Source: Acidovorax_G sp046289925 (GTDB taxonomy: Bacteria; Pseudomonadota; Gammaproteobacteria; Burkholderiales; Burkholderiaceae_C). Taken from it: DNA of 25,385 bases. The stretch is from assembly GCA_046289925.1 (NCBI GenBank), contig JBKBUN010000025.1, positions 1 to 25,385 on the forward strand, given 5' to 3'. Shown piece by piece: positions 1-5,503 of the stretch. Positions within the stretch are counted from its first letter, which is position 1; the number at the start of each line of letters is the position of its first letter. The translations under genes and the position numbers were made by a program. The notes under the pieces were generated by a model, which was not told the origin of the DNA, searched no databases, and worked only from the letters and a program-made list of their open reading frames with translations.

Positions 1-510
1 AACATCAGCTCGCCCAACACGCAGAACCTGCGGGCCTTGCAAAGCGACGAGGCGCTGGACAGCCTGCTGTCGACCCTGGCCACCCGCCGCGAGGAGCTGG
101 CCGCGCGTACCGGCCGCCGCGTGCCGCTGTTCGTGAAGATCGCCCCCGACCTGGACGCGCAGCAGATTGAGGTGATTGCCGCCACCCTGAAGCGCCACGG
201 CATGGACGGCGTGATCGCCACCAACACGACCATCCGGCGCGACGCCGTGCAAGGTTTGCCGCACGCGGCGGAAACCGGGGGCCTGAGCGGCGCACCGGTG
301 CGCGAGGCCAGCAACCAGGTGATCCGCGCGCTGCGCACGGCACTGGGTCCGGCGTTCCCGATCATCGGTGTGGGCGGCGTCATGAGCCCGGCTGACGCGG
401 AGGCCAAGATCGCCGCCGGGGCCGATCTGGTGCAGATCTACACCGGCCTGATCTACCGCGGCCCCGGCCTGGTGCCTGCGGCGGCCCAGGCAGTGCGCAG
501 CGCCCGCTGA
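1..510 (+). CDS. pyrD: Dihydroorotate dehydrogenase (quinone), class 2, C-terminal part
   Basis: Oxidises dihydroorotate to orotate in pyrimidine synthesis, passing electrons through FMN to quinone at the inner membrane. The gene is cut by the window edge: reading frame 1 is open from base 1 and begins with NISSPNTQNLR, the conserved active-site stretch (the fourth residue corresponds to the catalytic Ser175 of E. coli PyrD). The 169 residues seen match the C-terminal half of a protein of about 340 aa. Later motifs are KIAPDLD, the FMN-binding IATNTT, GGLSGAPVR, IIGVGGVMS and GADLVQIYTGLIYRGP. The stop at 508-510 is followed by a 203-base gap holding a perfect hairpin repeat that separates it from the converging YqjK-type gene. 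The N-terminal membrane-associated segment lies outside the window. Identification is secure. Confidence 0.96.
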   Translation, partial: NISSPNTQNLRALQSDEALDSLLSTLATRREELAARTGRRVPLFVKIAPDLDAQQIEVIAATLKRHGMDGVIATNTTIRRDAVQGLPHAAETGGLSGAPVREASNQVIRALRTALGPAFPIIGVGGVMSPADAEAKIAAGADLVQIYTGLIYRGPGLVPAAAQAVRSAR

Positions 511-614
511 GCGGGCCCAGGGCACTGGCCTCTGCGCTTTCCACACGCCGGTGCGACCGGTGCGGCGCACCGCTACGCCTGCTGCGGAAGACCGTGGAGG
601 ACCTCAAGCAAAAA

Positions 615-651
615 TAGCTGCTCGTGCTTTCAAATCAAGCACGAGCAGCTA
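615..651. repeat. Palindromic intergenic repeat, copy 1 (perfect 15-bp hairpin)
   Basis: Arms 615-629 (tagctgctcgtgctt) and 637-651 are exact inverse complements with a 7-nt loop. A conserved tail, atgaattcaatagcaaa, follows to about 667. The same arm, loop and tail design recurs at 14564-14612. It lies between the converging 3' ends of pyrD and the YqjK-type gene, where it could act as a bidirectional terminator or mRNA 3'-end stabiliser; there is no strong T-tract on the pyrD side. I recall similar elements in many Comamonadaceae intergenic regions, but this was not searched. Confidence 0.8.
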
Positions 652-713
652 TGAATTCAATAGCAAACAGCGGCGCAGGCAGGTCGGGCGTGGCGCCCGC
701 TTGCGCCGCATGC

Positions 714-1013
714 TCAGCGCCGCAGCTTCAGCAGCAGCGGAAGCAAGGTGCTGCCCCAGCGCAGCAACCGACGGGGCCCGGCCCACAGCGCCACGCCCAC
801 GGCACCCGCCACAAGCGACGGATGGGCGCGCGCAAATTCCAGCACGCGCTGCAAGCCGGGCTCGGCCGTTGCCTGCGCTTGTGCCTGGGCCGCGCTGCGC
901 TCAGCTTGGGCGCGACGTTCGCGCAAGCGCTGGCGCTGCAGGGCAATGCGATCCAAAACCCGCTGCTGCTCTGGCGTGGGCACCACGCCGTCCGGGATGC
1001 GAGTCTGCGGCAT
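714..1013 (-). CDS. YqjK-like small protein, third gene of a DUF883/YqjE operon
   Basis: A protein of 99 residues (100 if a GTG one codon upstream is used). The ATG at 1013 overlaps the TGA of the upstream YqjE-type gene (TGATG), so translation is probably coupled and I prefer that start. The first half is highly charged and helical (EQQRVLDRIALQRQRLRERRAQAERSAAQ), suggesting a short coiled coil. The second half has a weakly hydrophobic segment (SLVAGAVGVALWAGPRRLLRWG) and a basic end. Position and layout match YqjK, the third member of the E. coli yqjD-yqjE-yqjK cluster, but sequence conservation in this family is low and no catalytic motif is visible. Its molecular role is unknown. The family assignment rests mainly on context. 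Confidence 0.72.
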   Translation of the reverse strand: MPQTRIPDGVVPTPEQQRVLDRIALQRQRLRERRAQAERSAAQAQAQATAEPGLQRVLEFARAHPSLVAGAVGVALWAGPRRLLRWGSTLLPLLLKLRR

Positions 1014-1408
1014 CACAGGCGCTCCTTGAGGTCTTGCCAGTCCTGGCTGAGTTCACGCCGGGTGAGCGCAAAGGCACGGCCCGAGCGCTGCAGCAGCACC
1101 CATAACCCTGCCAGGCCTGCGGCCCAGAGCAGCATCCACAAGCCCGCCAGCAGCCAGGCGGCCGTCGCGCGGTGCGGGGTATCCCAGAAATGCACCACGG
1201 CAGCGGCCGACAGCATGAGCAGCGCCACCACCGTAAGCCCCAGCGTGAGCACTACCAGCACCAGCAGCCACTGAAGGCGCTGCTTCTGGTCGGCCCATTC
1301 GAGCCGCGCCAGGGCCATACGGTCTTCCACCGCGATCGCGCCTTCCAACGCCGCAGCGCGAAGCCGCAATGCCCATGCCTCAAGTCCGAGCACAGAAAGC
1401 AGGTTCAT
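1013..1408 (-). CDS. YqjE-type phage-holin-superfamily membrane protein
   Basis: A 131-residue protein starting MNLLSVLGLEAWALRLRAAALEG. The ATG at 1408 is preceded by a good ribosome site (ggagg, 6 bases upstream), so the longer open frame running up to 1588 is not used. Two clear membrane segments are visible: about residues 45-75 (LQWLLVLVVLTLGLTVVALLMLS...) and 84-107 (AAWLLAGLWMLLWAAGLAGLWVLL). They are flanked by charged amphipathic helices, the N-terminal one carrying AVEDRMALARLEWADQKQR. This is the pattern of the YqjE / Actinobacterial holin-X (holin superfamily III) family, small inner-membrane proteins usually co-operonic with the ribosome- and membrane-binding DUF883 proteins. It sits 40 bases after the DUF883 gene and overlaps the next gene. 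Exact function is unknown; a phage origin is not implied. Confidence 0.82.
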   Translation of the reverse strand: MNLLSVLGLEAWALRLRAAALEGAIAVEDRMALARLEWADQKQRLQWLLVLVVLTLGLTVVALLMLSAAAVVHFWDTPHRATAAWLLAGLWMLLWAAGLAGLWVLLQRSGRAFALTRRELSQDWQDLKERL

Positions 1409-1448
1409 CCACGTCCTCCACGGATGCCGGAGCGCGACGCCTTGCGGC

Positions 1449-1745
1449 TCAACGGCGCGCCAGCAGATAGCCGACGAGCGCGCCGACGGCCAGCGCAGCA
1501 CCGGCCACACGCCAGGGTTCGTCGTGTGCGTAACGGTCTGCGGCCAGCGCGGCCTCTTTGGCTTGACGGGCGGCCTCCTGGGCCGCATGCACAGCCGACT
1601 GACGCACCGCGTGCATGCCGTCGTCCAGGCGCTGGCGCAACTGCTTGATCTCGGGTACGGAATCCAGATCCTTGTTGGCCAGCAGTCCGCGCAGGTCGGC
1701 CACCAGCTTCTCGAGTTCGCCCTGGGTGGTGTTTTCAGTCGTCAT
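1449..1745 (-). CDS. DUF883 (ElaB/YqjD/YgaM) membrane-anchored protein
   Basis: A 98-residue protein from the ATG at 1745 (MTTENTTQGELEK), preceded by a modest aaggga ribosome site; an alternative start 13 codons upstream would add an unconserved extension. The N-terminal two thirds is a long charged helix (LEKLVADLRGLLANKDLDSVPEIKQLRQRLDDGMHAVRQSA) rich in Ala/Gln/Lys further on. The C-terminal end is a glycine-patterned membrane helix, AGAALAVGALVGYLLARR, the hallmark of DUF883. E. coli relatives (ElaB, YqjD, YgaM) are tail-anchored inner-membrane proteins induced in stationary phase, and YqjD and ElaB have been reported to bind ribosomes. It is first in an operon with YqjE- and YqjK-type genes, as in E. 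coli. The family call is strong; the ribosome role here is inferred. Confidence 0.86.
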   Translation of the reverse strand: MTTENTTQGELEKLVADLRGLLANKDLDSVPEIKQLRQRLDDGMHAVRQSAVHAAQEAARQAKEAALAADRYAHDEPWRVAGAALAVGALVGYLLARR

Positions 1746-1839
1746 GTTCGTCCCTTTCGAATGGTTTGCTTGAAGTCGCACCAAGTCCGGTGTACCGGGT
1801 GCCAGTCCATCTTATCGGTGCGCTCGTCAACCCTACAAG

Positions 1840-2991
1840 TCAATTGGTCGCAAAACGTGAAACCGCAGCATTGGCTTGATCCAGCGCAAGTCGCTCGAGA
1901 ACCTCTTGCGCAATCGCGAGACTAGCGGTGAGTCCGGGCGATTCAATGCCCAGCAGGTGCAGCAGCCCAGGCATGCCATGTTCGGCAGGCCCCAGCAGCA
2001 GGAAATCGGCGGCTGGCTCCCCTGGCCCGCTGATCTTGGGGCGTATGCCGGCATAGGCTGGAAGCAGTGCACCGTCCGGCAGACCGGGCCAGTACTTGCG
2101 TACCTCGGCATAGAAGACCTCGCCGCGCGCCGGATCGACCCGCAGATCGTCTGGGTCTTCCACCCACTGCACATCCGGCCCGAACTTGGCGGCACCGGCC
2201 AGGTCCAGCGTGAGATGCACGCCCAGCCCGGCAGCCTCGGGTACGGGATACACCAGCCGTTGAAAAGGCGCGCGCCCCTGCAAGGCGAAGTAATGGCCTC
2301 GCGCGTAGTGCGCACGTGGCACCGCACACCCGGCAGGATTGGGTGCGGTGGCCGCAAGCTGTGGCGCATGCAAGCCCGCTGCATTGACCACCACCGCAGC
2401 ATCCAGCGCCAGACCGTCTGCGGTCAGCACGCGGGTACGCCCGCCAGTGGCGCTCGTGGCGAGCGCCTGAACGCACGTGTGATAAACCACCTGCCCGCCC
2501 GCGTGCTCCAGATCGGCCAGCAGGGCCAGCATCAAGCCGTGGCTGTCCACAATGCCGGTGCTGGGCGAATGCAGGGCCGCTACGCAGCGCAGCGCGGGTT
2601 CCATCCCCTGGGACTCGTCGGCGTTCAGCCAACGCAGATCGTGCACCCCGTTGGCGGCCGCGCGCTCACGCACTTTGTGCAAAGCGGGCAGTTCCACATC
2701 GTGCGTGGCCACCACGAGCTTGCCGCAGCGCCGATGGGCCACCGCACGCTCGGTGCAGTAGGCATACAGCAGGGCCTTGCCCCGCACGCACAGCCGGGCC
2801 TTGAGGCTCCCCGGGGGGTAGTACAGCCCGGCGTGGATCACCTCGCTGTTGCGCGAACTGGTCTGGGTGCCAAAAGCGCCCTCGGCTTCAAGGACCAGCA
2901 CCTCTCGCCCTGCAAGCGCCAGGGCTCGGGCAACGGCCAGACCCACCACGCCCGCGCCGATGACCACGGTGTCGACAGCTTCGGTCTCCAT
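1840..2991 (-). CDS. FAD-dependent oxidoreductase, L-2-hydroxyglutarate oxidase (LhgO)-like
   Basis: A 383-residue DAO-fold flavoenzyme. The FAD dinucleotide motif is near the N-terminus (VVIGAGVVGLAVARAL, residues about 9-24), followed by a ribose-binding acid in VLEAE. The segment SSRNSEVIHAGLYYPPGSLKARLCVRGK is the signature of the L-2-hydroxyglutarate dehydrogenase/oxidase family. Later landmarks are GIVDSHGLM, VVNAAGLHAPQLA, RGHYFALQG, VYPVPE..GLGVHLTLDLAG, and a C-terminal FAD-contacting GIESPGLTASLAIA. The likely reaction is oxidation of an L-2-hydroxy acid, with L-2-hydroxyglutarate to 2-oxoglutarate as the model substrate, feeding electrons to the respiratory chain or oxygen. It begins 2 bases after the stop of the acetylpolyamine amidohydrolase gene, so the two are almost certainly cotranscribed. 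True substrate is not determined by sequence; a related 2-hydroxyacid or glycerol-3-phosphate-like substrate is possible. Confidence 0.85.
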   Translation of the reverse strand: METEAVDTVVIGAGVVGLAVARALALAGREVLVLEAEGAFGTQTSSRNSEVIHAGLYYPPGSLKARLCVRGKALLYAYCTERAVAHRRCGKLVVATHDVELPALHKVRERAAANGVHDLRWLNADESQGMEPALRCVAALHSPSTGIVDSHGLMLALLADLEHAGGQVVYHTCVQALATSATGGRTRVLTADGLALDAAVVVNAAGLHAPQLAATAPNPAGCAVPRAHYARGHYFALQGRAPFQRLVYPVPEAAGLGVHLTLDLAGAAKFGPDVQWVEDPDDLRVDPARGEVFYAEVRKYWPGLPDGALLPAYAGIRPKISGPGEPAADFLLLGPAEHGMPGLLHLLGIESPGLTASLAIAQEVLERLALDQANAAVSRFATN

Positions 2992-2993
2992 GC

Positions 2994-4040
2994 TCAGGCC
3001 CCCATCTCTGCCTCAAAGCCTGCCAACACGGCCGCGGCATTCAGACCCAGATCGGCCGCGGCGTAGCCTCCCTCCAGCACCAACACCGTGGGCCGGTTCA
3101 GCCTTGCCAGGCGAACGCCCAGACGATGGAAATCTGCCCTCGTGAGATTGAAGTGCGAGATCGGATCGCCCTCGTAGGTGTCGAGCCCGAGCGACACCAC
3201 GAGCGCATCGCAACCCGCTTGGTCGATGTCGCTGCAGGCGTGTTCCAGGGTATCGAACCACACCGATGCGGACGTGCCCGCAGGCATCGGATAGTTGCGG
3301 TTGAAACCCAGACCGGCGCCCTCGCCGCGCTCATCGGCATGGCCCAGGTAAAACGGGTACTCCGACGCAGGGTCGCCGTGCAGGCTCACGAACAGCACGT
3401 CAGATCGCGCATAAAAGATGCTCTGCGTGCCGTTGCCGTGGTGAAAATCCACGTCCAGCACGGCCACGCGCGGCACCCCATGATCACACAGCGTTTGTGC
3501 CGCTACGGCAGCGTTGTTGAGAAAGCAGTAGCCGCCCATGAAGTCGGCGCCCGCATGGTGGCCCGGGGGGCGGGTGCAGCTGAAGGCCACGCGCACCCCG
3601 GCGGCTACTCGGGTGGCGGCACTCGCGGCGGCGTCGGCCGCCCGCTTGGCCACGGTCCAGGTGCCTTGCACAAGGGGCGTCCCGTTGTCCATGGAATACA
3701 ACCCCAGTTGCGCAATGAAGTTGGCGGGCTCTACGTCGCTGCGCAGCGAACGCACCGGCCACACCGACGGGAAAGGCTGCAACTGCTGCCCACCGGGCTG
3801 GAAGGCGAGCCAGCGGTCCCAGGCCGTTTCCAGAAACCGCAGGTAGCGCGGCGTGTGCAGCCGCTGCAAAACGCTGCGGCTGTCGATGTCAGGCTCGCAC
3901 AGAAGGTCGCCCCGCGCGCGCAGTTGCTCCATGACATAGTCGATACGCTCCGGCTTTTCGAAACACGGAACACGCTCACCACGAAAAAATTCGTGTGTGG
4001 GAGCATGGCCACGGTGCAAGGGATCGTAAAAAACCAGCAT
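2994..4040 (-). CDS. Acetylpolyamine amidohydrolase-type deacetylase (histone deacetylase superfamily)
   Basis: A 348-residue zinc amidohydrolase of the arginase/deacetylase fold. Visible catalytic residues are the His161-His162 pair (RPPGHHAG), the zinc ligands Asp198 and His200 (DVDFHHGNGTQ) and Asp287 (SLGLDTYEGDP), and Tyr326 (LEGGYA). These sit at a constant offset of +3 from the residues I remember for Mycoplana ramosa acetylpolyamine amidohydrolase (158/159, 195, 197, 284, 323). Glu17 in the N-terminal polyamine-loop region is also kept (THEFFRGE), as are FLETAWDRW and FMGGYCFLNNAAVAAQ. This makes an acetylpolyamine or related acetyl-amine substrate more likely than a protein. The second acidic substrate residue is less clear (Asp118 is nearby). 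It is the first gene of a two-gene operon with an LhgO-like oxidase, downstream of the tRNA-Val terminator. Confidence 0.9.
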   Translation of the reverse strand: MLVFYDPLHRGHAPTHEFFRGERVPCFEKPERIDYVMEQLRARGDLLCEPDIDSRSVLQRLHTPRYLRFLETAWDRWLAFQPGGQQLQPFPSVWPVRSLRSDVEPANFIAQLGLYSMDNGTPLVQGTWTVAKRAADAAASAATRVAAGVRVAFSCTRPPGHHAGADFMGGYCFLNNAAVAAQTLCDHGVPRVAVLDVDFHHGNGTQSIFYARSDVLFVSLHGDPASEYPFYLGHADERGEGAGLGFNRNYPMPAGTSASVWFDTLEHACSDIDQAGCDALVVSLGLDTYEGDPISHFNLTRADFHRLGVRLARLNRPTVLVLEGGYAAADLGLNAAAVLAGFEAEMGA

Positions 4041-4118
4041 GGCAGGACTCGCGAAGGCAAAAGCATCATCCTACGACGCCACCGCAGCCCGCAGCACCGA
4101 CAGCGTGCCGCCCCAACG

Positions 4119-4151
4119 AAAAACCCCGGTTTCCTTACGAAAACCGGGGTT
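4119..4151 (-). terminator. Intrinsic terminator of the tRNA-Val transcript
   Basis: An 11-bp perfect stem (arms 4122-4132 and 4141-4151, core ccccgg/ccgggg) with an 8-nt loop, followed on the minus strand by a run of Ts at 4123-4119. It lies just past the 3' end of the second tRNA-Val and before the deacetylase gene, so it ends the tRNA transcript and insulates the next operon. Confidence 0.85.
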
Positions 4152-4157
4152 GGGATC

Positions 4158-4232
4158 TGGTGGGTGATACATGGATCGAACATGTGACCCCTGCCGTGTG
4201 AAGGCAGTGCTCTACCGCTGAGCTAATCACCC
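4158..4232 (-). tRNA. tRNA-Val(CAC), second copy
   Basis: Full cloverleaf on the minus strand: 7-bp acceptor stem (GGGTGAT/ATCACCC), D arm GCTC..GAGC, anticodon stem CTGCC/GGCAG around the loop TTCACAC with anticodon CAC (reads GUG), T loop TTCGATC on a 5-bp stem, discriminator A. The CCA end is encoded (4158-4160). The sequence is identical to the copy at 4261-4335, 28 bases upstream in the same transcript. Valine GUG is also readable by a UAC tRNA, so this species may serve to support translation speed in a GC-rich genome. Confidence 0.95.
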
Positions 4233-4260
4233 TTGGCGCCAACGCTCCCCACGAAAGATG

Positions 4261-4335
4261 TGGTGGGTGATACATGGATCGAACATGTGACCCCTGCCGT
4301 GTGAAGGCAGTGCTCTACCGCTGAGCTAATCACCC
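4261..4335 (-). tRNA. tRNA-Val(CAC), first copy
   Basis: Identical over all 75 bases, including the encoded CCA (4261-4263), to the copy at 4158-4232. Anticodon CAC, U33 present, T loop TTCGATC. The 5' end at 4335 is only 23 bases past the dnaQ stop. The 28-base spacer between the two tRNAs opens with a 10-bp palindrome (TTGGCGCCAA, 4233-4242), a possible processing structure. Confidence 0.95.
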
Positions 4336-4357
4336 GTGTCGTTTGCGACAGCCTTCT

Positions 4358-4387
4358 ATTATGACACAGTTTCTGGCGCATTTTCAA
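4358..4387 (-). promoter_or_regulatory. Predicted sigma-70 promoter of the tRNA-Val pair, inside the end of dnaQ
   Basis: On the minus strand TTGAAA (4387-4382), an 18-base spacer and CATAAT (4363-4358) precede the first tRNA by about 22 bases. The -10 box overlaps the dnaQ stop codon (4361-4359). It would let the tRNAs be made independently of dnaQ. Predicted by eye only. Confidence 0.5.
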
Positions 4388-5090
4388 AACTGCGCCAAAT
4401 CGTCTTGCCGCCACTGGCCTTGTCCAGTTCGGCCAGGATCTGATCGTGCGACTGCGCCTCCTGCGCACTGGCCCGGATCACCGGCAGCTTCAAGCTGCGC
4501 AAATCCACTGCCGCAACCACGGCCTGACCGGAGGAATTCTGCGACTCCTCCTCCAACACAAGCAGCGGATCCTGCCCACGGGTGAGGTTGATGTAGACAT
4601 CCGCCAGCAGTTCAGCGTCCAGCAGCGCGCCGTGGAGCTTGCGGCCAGAGTTGTCTACGCCCAGCCGGTCGCACAGCGCATCCAGCGAGTTCCGCTTGCC
4701 CGGGAACATCTCCTTGGCCATCACCAAGGTGTCGACAATACCGCCGACATAGGACTCAAAGCGGTCACGGCCCAGCAGTTCCAGTTCCTTGTTCAGAAAC
4801 CCCACGTCGAAAGGCGCGTTGTGGATGATGATCTCGGCCCCAGCAAGGTATTCCAGCAACTCATCGGCCACCGCCACAAACTTGGGCTTGTCCTTCAGAA
4901 ACTCGTTGCTGATGCCGTGGACCTTGAGCGCGTCCTCATGGCTATCGCGCTCGGGATTCAGGTAGTAGTGGCGGTTGTTGCCCGTGAGCTTGCGCGCCAC
5001 GAGTTCTACACAGCCGATCTCGATGATGCGGTCCCCACCCTCGGCCGACAGGCCCGTGGTTTCGGTGTCCAGGACGATCTGACGGGTCAT
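4359..5090 (-). CDS. dnaQ: DNA polymerase III epsilon subunit (3'-5' proofreading exonuclease)
   Basis: A 243-residue DEDDh exonuclease that proofreads within the replicative polymerase core. The catalytic residues are Asp8 and Glu10 (VLDTETTG, ExoI), Asp95 (NAPFDVGFLN, ExoII), and His153 and Asp158 (HGALLDAELLADVY, ExoIII). After the nuclease domain, GQDPLLVL at about 172-179 sits where E. coli epsilon has its beta-clamp-binding QTSMAF, followed by an acidic stretch and a C-terminal segment (SHDQILAELDKA...GGKTIWR) that resembles the alpha-subunit-binding tail. Length equals that of E. coli DnaQ (243 aa). It lies 60 bases downstream of fdx on the same strand and directly before two tRNA-Val genes, so readthrough from the isc transcript is possible. 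Identification is secure. Confidence 0.96.
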   Translation of the reverse strand: MTRQIVLDTETTGLSAEGGDRIIEIGCVELVARKLTGNNRHYYLNPERDSHEDALKVHGISNEFLKDKPKFVAVADELLEYLAGAEIIIHNAPFDVGFLNKELELLGRDRFESYVGGIVDTLVMAKEMFPGKRNSLDALCDRLGVDNSGRKLHGALLDAELLADVYINLTRGQDPLLVLEEESQNSSGQAVVAAVDLRSLKLPVIRASAQEAQSHDQILAELDKASGGKTIWRSFENAPETVS

Positions 5091-5150
5091 GAAAAGAGCT
5101 CCTCACCGCATGCCAGCCACGCAAGGACCGCGACTGCGGCCTGCTGCCGG

Positions 5151-5489
5151 TCAATGGTTCTCACGTGCGTGGTTGATGGTGTACTTGGGAATCTCGATCA
5201 CCACGTCGCGTTGCGCCAGGATCGCCTGGCATGAAAGACGCGACTGCGGCTCCAGCCCCCAGGCACGGTCCAACAGGTCCTCTTCCTCTTCTTCTGGGAC
5301 ATTGAGCGACTGGTAGCCCTCGCGCACCACCACATGACAGGTGGTGCAGGCACAGCTCATGTCGCAGGCATGCTCAATCGCAATGCCATTGTCGAGTAGC
5401 GCTTCGCAAATCGACGTGCCGGAGGGTGCCGAGATTTCAGCCCCCTGAGGGCAATACTCATGGTGGGGAAGGATTTTGATGACCGGCAT
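5151..5489 (-). CDS. fdx: ISC system [2Fe-2S] ferredoxin
   Basis: A 112-residue adrenodoxin-type ferredoxin that supplies electrons during Fe-S cluster assembly. Cysteines fall at 42, 46, 48, 51 (HACDMSCACTTC) and 87 (SRLSCQAI), the same numbering as E. coli Fdx, in which 42, 48, 51 and 87 bind the cluster. The acidic VPEEEEEDLLDRAWG between them is the partner-binding helix region. The ATG at 5489 (MPVIKILPHH) is chosen; the frame extends to a TTG at 5507, but that overlaps the hscA stop. It starts 14 bases after hscA, closing the isc cluster. No iscX gene lies between it and dnaQ. Confidence 0.95.
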   Translation of the reverse strand: MPVIKILPHHEYCPQGAEISAPSGTSICEALLDNGIAIEHACDMSCACTTCHVVVREGYQSLNVPEEEEEDLLDRAWGLEPQSRLSCQAILAQRDVVIEIPKYTINHARENH

Positions 5490-5503
5490 GATATGAAGCA
5501 AAT

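Noticed and set aside
551..1274. Open frames on the plus strand opposite the YqjE/YqjK-type genes
   Set aside because: Arg/Gln/Ala-rich shadows. The minus-strand genes have membrane segments, overlaps and ribosome sites that fit a known operon.
1013..1408. Holin-like family as a sign of prophage
   Set aside because: The YqjE family is a standard chromosomal partner of DUF883 proteins. No phage structural, integrase or lysis genes are present.
1811..1820. ACCGATAA (minus strand) upstream of the DUF883 gene as a FliA-type -10
   Set aside because: Only 7 of 8 bases match, there is no -35, and the gene has no motility link.
1876..3066. A 396-codon plus-strand frame opposite the LhgO-like gene
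   Set aside because: The minus strand carries a complete flavoprotein with FAD motifs; the opposite frame has none.
3126..4187. A 353-codon plus-strand frame opposite the deacetylase, running into the tRNA terminator
   Set aside because: Antisense of conserved catalytic motifs; it also crosses the terminator and part of a tRNA.
4158..4335. tRNA-Val pair as an integration site for a genomic island
   Set aside because: No integrase, no att-like direct repeat of the tRNA 3' end beyond the two full copies, and both sides are housekeeping genes.
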